Below are positions 48,701-60,700 of a stretch of DNA of 64,000 nt, piece by piece. Position 1 is the stretch's first letter. Each line of letters starts with the position of its first letter. The notes beneath the pieces are model-generated. The model saw only the letters and a program-made list of their open reading frames with translations. It ran no database searches and was not told where the DNA came from. The position numbers and the translations under genes were made by a program. Source of the DNA: JAKVBK01 sp022447275 (GTDB lineage Bacteria; Pseudomonadota; Alphaproteobacteria; Rhodobacterales; Rhodobacteraceae); assembly GCA_047125605.1 (NCBI GenBank), contig CP138932.1, forward strand, positions 2,790,001 to 2,854,000, in the 5' to 3' direction.

Positions 48701-51700
48701 CACCTCAAGCAGCCTCTACCGCGTGTCCGCCGTTACCGCTTCGGGCATGACGCTGACCCTGTCTGACGGCTCTGCTGCCGGGCTGACGGGCGAGACCGGC
48801 GTGACGATGCGCATCGATGAATATGTTCCGCTCAAGGCTGTGCAGGTCCAGCAGCGCGAAGATTTCGATGTTACGGTCACGGGCCAGATTGATGTGGATT
48901 CCGTCGGTGAATCTTTCCTCGGGTCTGAAGGCAACCTGCTGCTGGGGTCTGTGAATGTTGCGGTTGACGGGGCAAATCCGGGCAACCTGCGCCTTAAGAC
49001 ATCGGGCAATATCCTCAACGGTTCGGGCGCCAATGACAGTGCAGGCGTCAATATCGTTGCAGACAGTGTGGTGCTGGAAGCGGCTGCTGGCTCTATCGGG
49101 GTGCTGGGCACAGATACGGTTACCGAAACCCGTATCTACATGGATCTGCGCCCCAATGCAGAGCTGACAGCAAGGGCGCTGCTCGACATCGTTCTGACAG
49201 AGCGTGACGGCAATATTGGCCTCAGCACCATGTATTCCAGATCTGGCGCCGTGGATCTGGAGGCGCTGAATGGCAGCATCCTTGATGATCTTGTCACCGA
49301 ATTGGTGAACATCAAGGCGCGTGACATCATCCTTACGGCCTCTGGCAGCATCGGACAGGCAGACACCACAACCGAACAGGATGTAGAGCTGGATGCTTCC
49401 GGCGTTGTGACGCTGACAGCTGCCACGGATATCTACGTCACTGGCGCTGGTGATCTGACGCTCAACACGGTCACGTCGTCGGGCGGCACGGGCACCAAAG
49501 TGCGGCTGACAGCGGGCAATTCGATCCTCGATGACGTGTCTGACTCGGTTGTCGATATCACTGGTCACGCGGTGGAGTTGATTGCCCGGCTGGGTCAGAT
49601 CGGTGGCGCGGCCAATGAGCTGGACATGAACACCACCGGGGGCGTCTTTGATGCCTCCTCCACGCTGGGCAATGTCTACGTCGTTGAAACCGCGGGTGAC
49701 CTGCTGCTTAATCAGGTGGGCACGGGCGATGCCTTCACGGCCTTTCTGACGGCAACCGGCGGCTCGATCCTGAACGCGGCCTCCGTGGGCGTGTCGAACG
49801 TGACTGGCGGGCGGGCGTTCCTTGTGGCCAGCAGCAATATCGGCACCAGCACCAAGCGGCTCTACTCGACCATTGGCTCCATCCAGTCAGCCTCGCAGAG
49901 CGGCGCGACCCATGTGTTCAACGATGGTGCTGTGACGGCTGAAACCGATGGTGGGTCTGGTCCTGCGATGTCGTCGGCCACGGGCGTGTTTCTGACGGCA
50001 ACCTCGCCCGTAACAGTGTCCGCGAACGTCACTGCGGCTGCCGGAGACATTCACATCGTCGCCAATGAAAGCAGCACGGCGGAATATGCTGCCGATGTGG
50101 CAGCGGCCGCCCCGGCCTCGCTGCCCAGCGAAGATGACTACGACACGGTGACGGTGCAGGCGGGCGTGACGCTGACCGCAGCGTCGGGCAGTATCAACAT
50201 TTATGCGGGTGATCATCTGGTGACAGAGGCGGGCTCGCTCCTGTCGGCCTCGGGCGATGTGAATATCTACACCGATGTCGCAACGGCGGCCAATGACGGG
50301 GTGAGTACGGGCGGGTCGGTTCCCGTGATCATCGTTGAAGCGGACCGCGACGATGCCGATGGGGGTGACGTGACGCTGGAGGGCGCCATCACCGCGGGCC
50401 AGAATATCCTGATCCGTACGGGCGCCACAGGGCCGTCCGATTTGGCGGGTGCGGTGGATCAGGCTGATATCGTCACCATCAGCGCCGCCCTGACCGCGAC
50501 AGCCGCCCTGTCGATCCTGACGGGAGGAGACACAGACAGTCTCTCCGTGACAAGCACCGGCGCGCTATCTGGAGCCAGTGTGGTTCTGGATACGGGCGAT
50601 GGGCAGGGCCAGATCACGCTGGATGGTGCCACGCGCGCGCTGGGTGGTGCGATGCGGATCAACATGGGCACGGGGCAGGATACGCTTGATATCACGGCCA
50701 CGGTCAGCGCTACGGCCGCGCTCGATATTCTAACCGAGGATGGGGACGATGCGATCACCGTCACCAGCGCGGGCTCCCTGAGCGGCGCGGATGTGACAGT
50801 GAACACAGGCGATGGCACCGGGCGGATTGATCTGGACGGGGATCTGACGGCGACAGGTGCCCTGCGCGTTGAAATGGGCGCAGACGCCGATGATATCGAC
50901 ATCACGAGTACGGTTACGGTCACGGGCGATGTTGATATCCTGACAGGCAACGGCGCGGACACGCTCCTTCTGACCGCTGCGGGAGCTCTCAGCGGTGCTG
51001 ATGTGACGGTGAACACGGGCGATGGCACCGGGCGGATCGATCTGGACGGGGATCTGACAGCGACAGGTGCTCTGCGCGTCGAAATGGGCGCAGACGCCGA
51101 TGATATCGACATTACGAGCACGGTTACGGTCATGGGCGATGCGGATATCCTGACAGGTAACGGTGCGGACACGCTCCTTCTGACCTCTGCGGGCGCTCTG
51201 AGTGGTGCGGATGTGACGGTGAACACAGGCGATGGCACCGGGCAGATGGATCTGGATGGGGATCTGACAGCGACAGGCGCCCTGCGCGTCGAAATGGGCG
51301 CTGATCAGGACGATGTGAGCATCACCAGCACGATTGCCGCCTCCAGTGATGTAACGGTGAGCACGGGCGCGGATGTCGATAGCCTCCTCCTGACTGATAC
51401 GGGCGCGATCAGCGGCGACAACCTTGCCTTCGACACCGGTGAAGGGGATGGGCGCATTGATTTTGACGGCGCCGTCACTGCCGGAGGCACGCTCGAAATT
51501 GATATGGGGACGGCCACGGATGTGGTCGAAATCACAAGCACCGTCCAATCAACTGGCGATATGTCGATGCGCCTGATGGAGGGTGTGGATGCGATCGTGG
51601 TAACCGATACCGGATCGCTCTCCGGGGCCAGCATCACGCTGGATACGGATGAGGGAACCTCTGGCCGTGTGGATCTCTACGGCACAGCAACGGCCATAAT

Positions 51701-54700
51701 CGGGGCTTTTCAGATCGATATGGGCGCAGGGGCGGATGTGATTGATATCACGGCCGGCGTTTCTGCTGCGACAACCCTGCAGCTGCTCACTCGGGACGGG
51801 CAGGACAGCGTGACTGTCACCGCGACAGGGGCATTGTCAGGCACGGACATCACTGTCGACACAGATGAAGGCGAGGGCCAGATCGATCTGGATGGAGATG
51901 TGACGGCGTCGGGCTTCCTGCTGCTCGATATGGGCGATGACCAGGACGACATCGACATCACCAGCACGGTTCAGGCCACGGGTGCCATCGACTTTGACAC
52001 CCACGCCGGAGCGGACACGATCAACCTGACGGATGCTGGCGCGATCAGCGGCGCGGATATCGAGATGGACACGGGCGAAGGCACGGGTCGGATCGATCTG
52101 GATGGGGATGTGACGGCGTCGGGCCTCTTCCGGGTGGATATGGGCGGCGACGCGGATGATGTGGATATCACCTCTTCGATCACATCGGTCAGTACCTTCG
52201 ACATCGCCACTGGGGAAGGCTTTGACACTGTAAACCTGACCAGCGCCGGCGTCTTGAGCGGGTCTGCCCTGACCATTGACACTGGCAATGGGGGTGGGCG
52301 CACGGACATTGACGGCTCCGTTTCGGCCACAAGCGGCGCCTTGACGATCACCTCTGGCTCCGGCCGCGATATCGTGGACGTCACCGGCAGCCTCACTGGC
52401 GCGGTGCAGCTGGATATTCTGACAGGCGCGGAGCGTGATGAGGTCTATGCCACCAATGCCGCATTGAGCGCCCCGATCATCGAAGTGCAAACCGGTACCG
52501 GGGCGGATGAAGTGCTTGTCACAGACAGCACCAGCACCGGCGCCATGGCCATCCGGACGGGCGATCAGGATGATTTCATCCAGATCATTCGGCCCGATAA
52601 CCAGGCCTCAGGCGACAGCTTGTTGATCGATGGTGGCAGCCATGCGGATGACATCGTGATCCAGACCTGGGGCTCTACCGCAGGGATCGGTGTCGACTAC
52701 CTCATCACGGTTTCCGATAGCGGCGGCATAGACCCGGCCAACGGGGCCGATACCCTCGAGATGCTGGGCACTGGTGATAATGATACCTTCCTCAGCCGTG
52801 CTGGATTTGTTGCGCTGCTGCATGGCACCGAAGACCAGATCCGCGGCTTGACCACTGGCCGGCCCGCTTCGGTGGAGCGCATCGATTACGATCGCAGTCT
52901 CAATGGCCGCTTCTCCATGATAGGTGGCGCGGGCGATGATCTGTTCATCTCGGACGACAACGCCACAACGATCACTATGGATGGCGGGTTGGGCGCAGAC
53001 AGCTTCCAGATCGGCCAGCTTTTCGGATCGGATCCAGTGGCGGGCGGCACTTACACCGAGAACGGCCTGCTCGTCTCAAACGGGATTGCGCTGGGGGATG
53101 ATATTGCCACGGTCGAGACCACCCGCGGGTTCCTGTCGCCGGGCGGCACATTTGCGATCACCGCATTTGGCGGTGAGGGTGCTGATGATTTCACGGTCTA
53201 TTCCAACAAGGCCGAAGTGCGCCTTGAAGGCGAAAACGGCAATGATGAGTTTGTTGTCCGCGCCTTCCTGCTGGCAGATACGGGCCAGCTGAATGGCCAA
53301 GGCAATGTCGGGGTGACGGCTGGCGGCGGCGATGATGCGATCCAGTACAATATCAATGCACCTGTCGACATTGACGGGGGCGAAGGCTTTGACAAGGTCG
53401 TTGTGCTTGGCACTGAAGGCAATGACACGCTGGTTGTCACCGAGGAAGGTGTCTTTGGCGCGGGCCTCAACGTGCGCCTTTCCGAGAACGAAGAAGCGCT
53501 CGAGGTTGATGCGCTTGAGGGTGATGACACGATCTTCGTGCAATCAACGAAGGACGGCACTGTCACCACGGTCATCGGCGGGTTGGGTAGCGACACGATC
53601 AACGTTGCGGGCGATGTCACAGGCGCGGTCTATTCTGCGGAGATCGAGGGCCGCAGTGCAGAGATCAACCACCTGTCCCAATCCGGGGACAGTGATTACC
53701 AGAATCTGCTTCTCAGCGGGCTCACCCCGATCATAGCCGATGCCGAGCAGGGCCAGATCGTGGTTGCGCAGACCGGTGAGGACACTGCCGTTGCAGAGGG
53801 GGGGGCGCTCGACAGCTATACGGTCCGTCTGGCTGATGTGCCCGATGCGGGCAAAAGCGTGTTTGTGACGATCTCTGCCGGTATTTCGTCCCGTCAGGAT
53901 CGCAGGCTGAGCGTGCCGCAGAAGGCAGCGGGGGATGCGATCACGCTCGTGGGCTCAGAGCTCACCCGCTTCAGCGGCAGTTGGCTCGATGATGGCTTTG
54001 GGGATTGGCAGGGCCTCACCTTGTCCGGTGCGGGCGACAATGATGGCAACTACACCATCGCTGCGATCTCAAGCGACGGACGTGTGATCACAATCAACGA
54101 GACCTTTGCCGTCGACGTTACCACGGCCATCACGGATATTGCTGTGGCCGGGCAGGAGGCCGCTTCGGTGCTCATCAGCGCGGATGGCAGCACGTTTACA
54201 GATGGTGTGGTGCTCGAGTTCACCGATGCCAACTGGGACCAAGAGCAGACCATCACCGTCAGGGCCGAGGATGATGCGGCACAGGAAGGGGATCGCGTTG
54301 TCATGATCTCCCACGCGGTGGACAGCGCGGATACACAGTACGACAAAGCCAAGGTTGCCAATATCGTTGTCGAAGTGGCCGACAATGACCTCGCAGAGAT
54401 GAAGCTGGTTGAAAGCGGCTATGACACCTTCGTGCAGGAAGGCAGCGCCGCCAGCCAGATCACTGACACCTACGAAATTGTTCTCACGCGCCAACCCGCG
54501 CCGAGCGAAACGGTGACGCTGACCCTCACGGATACGTCCAACTCCGGGGATATCAGCCTGTCTGCTTCCACGCTGACCTTTACCGAAGCTGACTGGGATC
54601 AGCCCCAGCTGGTGACGGTGACGGCCATTGCCTTGGACGGGGTGGAAAACCCAGAGCGGTTCAACATCGTGCACGCGATCTCGACCAACGGCACGGTTTA

Positions 54701-57700
54701 CGCCGCCGCGGAGGATAAAGATCTGTCGGTTGTCGTGTCGGATGGGGACAGCGCTGGCATTGTGTTGCGCGAAAGCGATGGCAAAACGCTGATCATCGAC
54801 CAACCCGGAGAGGTGGACAGCTATACGTTGCGGCTCTCGAAGGCGCCTGCAGCGGGTGAAACGGTCAAGGTCATTGTTGTCGATCAGGGCCAGACCCGCG
54901 TTGTGGCAAGCCCGCGGGTGACCACCTCAACGCTGTTCAGCGGTGCGATCCCCCTGGAATTCATCCGTGATCCCGACGCTGCAGACCGGATCGTCCGCAC
55001 CGATGGCGGCAACTTCCGCACCGATGGCTTTGTGCAGGGCCTCGTGATGGATATCACCGGCACCACGGACAATGACGGCGCCTACGCCATTGCAGAGCTC
55101 AGCGAGGATGGTTCTACCATCACGGTTGCCGCAGGGCAGTCCCTGAAGGATGAAACGGTCACAGCCGGCATCACGATCCTTGAGACATCGGTGACCTTTA
55201 CCGATGCGAACTGGGATCAGGCCGTGACGGTAACGCTGGAGGCAGATCCCAGCTTTGTGCCCAGCCAGATTGATCGTATCACCCGCAGCTTCCCCGCCGA
55301 GCCACATCGCCTGGATCTGATTGCTGGCCCGCTGGTCATCGATGGGGGAGCAGGTTCAGGGCGCGAATTGAAAGCCGCCGTGATGTTGCCCACCGAGCGA
55401 GATCCGGGCCCCCTCGACATCACCACAATCGATGAAGAAACCGAGCAGAATGATCGTGTGAACCTGTTCAACGACGGATCGCTGATCGCTGACACGGGCC
55501 GCATGCACAATGACGCCAACGGCATCCTGAATGTCGATGGACTTGGCATGGGCAGTGGCACGGTGGCCATCGATCAGGGGCCGGGCTTGCCCGATCTGGA
55601 ATTCGCACGGGGCATCTCGATTGATCGGACCGAGATCGTTGAACTGATGCTGGGGCAGGGTGATGATACCTTCACCGTTGAGGGTACCAACATTGCCTCT
55701 GACTTCGACACCGCCGATGCCAACGCCGTCAATCTGCCGATCACTAAGATCCATGGGGGCGGCGGGGCAGATACGATCACCGTCGGTGAGATCACCAAGA
55801 CCACGGGGAATGATCACGCGTTGCTCGTGATCTACGGCGATACGGACGCTGCCGGGGCGCGCTACAATTTTGAGGGCGGGGTGCCCAACGGGAATGCGGC
55901 GGTGTTCAACGCTGTCGACTTCCCGGATGATCATGGAGATCTGATCGATGCCAGCGCCGCGCTGGACCCAAGCGATACCGCAACCTTAGGCGTGGTGATC
56001 TATGGCGGCGTGGGCGAAGACACAATCATCGGCAGCGCTGGCCGTGATCACATTGCGGGTGGCAGCGGGGATGATGATATCTCTGCCGGTGCGGGCAATG
56101 ATCTGATCTATGGCGACAATGGCTTCACCGTGGATCTGGTGGCCCGCACTCTGGTGCAGGTGGCCCTTGTGGATGATGCGCCGCAATTCCGCAGCGCCGA
56201 CACCCGGCAAGGCGGTCAGGACATCATCAAAGGCGAGGCCGGCGATGACATCGTCTTTGGCGATCATGGTCTGATCACCCAGACCGCTGGCACGCATCTG
56301 ATCCTGTCCACCGGAGATCTGACCCGGGCCGAGACGACAGATACCGGGCGGGGCGAGGATGACCAGATCACTCTGCTGACGGGCAATGACATCGCCTTTG
56401 GCGGGGCTGGCGAGGATACGCTGCACGCGACGGCAGGCGCGAACATCCTTCTGGGCGATCATGGACTGATCGATTGGACAAGTTCCGACGGCGACACGGC
56501 TTCGATCGATCTGGTGGAGTCAATCTCGGATGCCTCCGGGGCCGATGACAGCCTCACAACGCAGGGCACAGGCGCGGACATCCTGATTGGGGGTGAGGGG
56601 GCAGATACGATCAGCGGTGCCGATGGCGACAACCTCGTCATTGGTGACACTGCGCGGATCACTGGATTCACCGGTGGTACCGGGCTCGGATCCCTCGCGC
56701 TGGAACTGGCGACCATCGAGGCCACAAACAATGCGCATGGGGGCGACGACACGATCACTGTGGGTGCGGGCACGGATGTGGTCATCGCGGGCGTTGGCGT
56801 GGATAGCGTTGTCGCCGGTGAGGGCGACAACCTTGTTCTGGGAGACTTGGGCCGGATGCATTGGCACGATGGGGCCGGGGCTGCAAACCCGCTGATGAGG
56901 GTTGAAGGGGTGCAGGATAGCACGGGCGCCGGTGATGTGATCACAACGGCGACGGGGGCCGATCTCATCCTGGGCGGTGAGGGCGCTGACACCATTACCG
57001 GGGATGATGGCACCAACATTATCCTTGGCGATCTTGGGCAGATCTTTGGTCATCTGGATGGGGCAGCGTATGGCCAGCTGAACCTGACACCTGCACGGAT
57101 CGAAAGCACGGATCCCGGCATCGGGGGCGATGATGATATGTCCACGGGCACCGGCGCTGACATCGTGTTGGGTGGCTTTGGCAGCGATACAATCGTCACC
57201 ACGGGCGGCGACAATATCCTGATTGGGGATCATGGGGTTATCGATTGGACGATCTCGGACAGCGATCCGGCCTCGATTGATCTGATCTCTACTCTGGCGG
57301 AAAGCGTTGGTGCGGGGGATACGATCACCGCGGGGGCGGGCGATGACGTGATCATCGGCGGCGCGGGCAGCGACACTCTGGCGGGGGGCGATGGCACCAA
57401 TGTGATCCTTGCGGATGCGGGCCAGATCACCGGGCGGGCGTCGGGCAGCGGCATGGGCGCGCTGGCGCTTGAACTAGAGCAGATCATATCCCTGCGGCCG
57501 GATATTGCGGGCGATGACGATGTGACTGGCGGGGTCGGCACGGATTATGTGCTCGGCGGCTCTGGCAGTGATGTGATCACACTCGACGATGTGGGCTCTG
57601 CCTCTGATGTGGTGGTTGCTGACAACGGGCTGATCCGGTTCCGCGTCGCGGTGTCTGGAGATGTTACGCCGGTGATCTTGCAGGCGCGGTCTCTGTTTGT

Positions 57701-60700
57701 GCGCAATGGTGGCGATGACAGCGTTACAACATCTGCTGAGGGCTCTGACATTATCCTTGGCGGTTCGGGCGGAGATACGCTCGCGGCAGGCGGTTGCAAT
57801 GACCTGATCCTTGGGGATAACGGGATGCTCACAGGCCATTTGGCGGCCCCTGTTGGGGCGCCGCTTATCAGCCTTGCCCTAGTGCAAACCAGCTATGCCC
57901 GGATCGGTGCACGGGATGTGATCACAACTGGAGCGGGGGCCTCCGTGATCTTTGCCGGTGCCGGGGATGATGAGGTCGATACAACGTCTGTCGCCACGCT
58001 GGATGCCGCCGATATCGTCTTTGGCGATCACGGTCGCGCGCTCTTTGATGTGCCCGCCAGCACAACGCCGCAACCCATTGCCCTGCTTCTGCAGAGCCTT
58101 GATCTGGATCAAGGGGGCGCGGACACCCTGCGCACCGGACTGGGCAGCGACGTCGTTGTGGGTGGCTTTGCCGCGGACAGCATCGATGCCTCTGATGGGG
58201 CCAACATCGTCTTTGGCGATCACGGCGAACTGGAAGGCACCACGGATACGGCGCTGGCCCAAGATGGCTTGCCCATCAGCCTTGCGCGGCTGGCCACATT
58301 GGCCCCAACCATCGGCATGGGCGATCAGATCACCACGGGCACGGGCGCAGACATCGTGCTTGGCGGTGCGGGTGGCGATCAGATCAAGGCCAATGACGGC
58401 GACGGACCGGCCGTCTTTGATGCCTCGAACATCCTGTTGGGGGATCACGGCGAGATCGTCTTCCTGAACCCGCTGACCGGGGCCAACCTGCCCACGCTGA
58501 TCCGGTCTGTCGATCCGACCATCGGCGGCGATGACGTGATCCAGTCCGGCGCGGGCTATGACATGATCATCGGCGGGACTGGCGCAGATGACATCTTTGG
58601 CCATGGCGGCAGTGATGTGATCGCGGGCGATCATTTGCGGGCCGAGGGCCTTGTCACGCTGACCACGCTGCCACTGACAGCGCAGGGCGTGGCTGATTTC
58701 GAGGTTATCTCGATCTTTACCGACAGCCAGTCAGGGGCGGGCGCTGATGTCATCGATGCGGGCGCAGGCGATGACCTCGTGCTGGGTCAACAGGGCGCGG
58801 ATATCATCCATGGCCGGTCCGGGGATGACGATCTGATCGGCGGCCACAACGTTTCGGGCGGCCATGACACGGGCGACATGATCGACGGCGGCGCGGGCGA
58901 TGACGTTGTTCTGGGTGACAATGGCACGATCTACCGCAAGACCGGCGCAAATGGCGCGGCCAGCCAGTTTGATGCCCGGATGCGGGTGCTGGAGGGGGAG
59001 GCGCTGTACGGCACCAACACCCATGCGTCTCAGGGCGCGATCAACGATGGCGAACCGCTGGTTACGGATGCAGAGCAGGTCAATGTCGACGGTACTGTGC
59101 AACGCACGATCCTGCTCCTCGATCACGGCGATGGCGTCGATCCCGCGCTGTACGGCGATGATTACATCGCAGGCGGCTCTGAGGATGACCTCCTGTTTGG
59201 CCAGATGGGCGATGATACGATTCAGGGCGATGGCAGCATTGACCTTGACCAAGACGGCGTCATTGACCTGACGCAAGGCACTGCGGTGGCGGCAGGGCGC
59301 GGGGCGGATGGCCTCCTCGACATCACCACCTCGATCGAGGATTTCAACGGCCTTGGCCGCGACGGGGATGACTATATCGAAGGCAATGCGGGCGATGATG
59401 TAATCTTTGGCAATCTGGGCCGGGACGACATCATCGGGGGCAGCTCGTCCCTGTATGGCCTGACCGACAGGACACTGCGGGCCGACGGATTGGATCTGGT
59501 CTTTGGGGGCGCAGGGATCAATGCCGGGCGCAATGATCTTGGCGATCTGGATGCCACGGCCCATGCCCGCGACAATGACGTGATCGCAGGGGACAATGCC
59601 AATATCTTCCGCATCGTGGGTACGGCATCTGCCCTGGCTGATGGCTATCTGACCTTCCAGTACGACACCTACAGCACCGCGTTGCGGATCATTCCGCGGG
59701 CGGTTGACCTGCTCGATTACACAGAGGGCGGTGCCGATGTGGACGCAGCTGCTGCCGCGCTGGATCGGGGGGCGGCAGATGAGGTCCATGGTGAGGATGG
59801 CGACGATGTCATCTACGGCCAGCTCGGCGGTGACGCGCTGTTTGGTGACGCCAAGAGCGATGACATCATCGGTGGTACGGGCCATGACTGGATTTCGGGC
59901 GGCTCCGGCGTAGACGGAGTCATCGGGGATGATGGCCGCATCATGACAAGTCGGAATTCCACCACCACGGGCGAGCCGCTGCACGGGATCGACGCTCTCG
60001 ATGCCGTGGATCAACTGGTTATCTCTGACGATCAGGATGCGGTGCGGGCGGTGCTCAACCATGATGGGATGCTGGTCAAGCATGTGAACCTGACGCCGTT
60101 CTCAACCAATCCCACCAACCCCGACGATCAGTACTGGCGCGCCACGGAGGCCAACGACATCATCTTTGGTGGCTGGGGCTCGGATTACCTGCATGGCGGC
60201 GTGGGCTCGGATGCGATCTCTGGTGCAGAGGCCCTGCCCGTTGCCGCCAGCCCGCAGGATCACAGGGGCCACATCATCAGCTTTGATACGCCGATCAATC
60301 CGGGCACGACGACTGCCGTGAACGAGACGGAGTTCCGCAATGCCAGTTCGCCGGCCGTGCATCTCGTCTTCCTGCCGCTGCTGAACCAGGATATCGGGCG
60401 CGCCCATATCTCCTTCAACGCCAACAATGAGGTCACTCTGGAGGCGGGCAATAATCCGTTCTTCCTGAACTTTGATCATACGGAGGGGCAGCTCGATGCG
60501 CGGTCTGAGAACGGCTACCTGTCGGACGGGGATGACCGTATCTTTGGTGCGATTGGCAATGACATCCTGTTTGGTGGCACCGGCAAGGACCGTCTCTATG
60601 GCGGCTACGGCAATGACCTGATCAGCGCGGATGACAATCTGGCCACCACCGGCGTCGACAATGATGCAACGCCGAATGTGGACGAAAGCTTGGTTGTGGG

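Noticed and set aside
50781..51410. CRISPR-like array suggested by regular near-identical repeats
   Set aside because: The repeats are 210 bp, in frame, without short spacers, and no cas genes are present; they are protein-coding tandem repeats.
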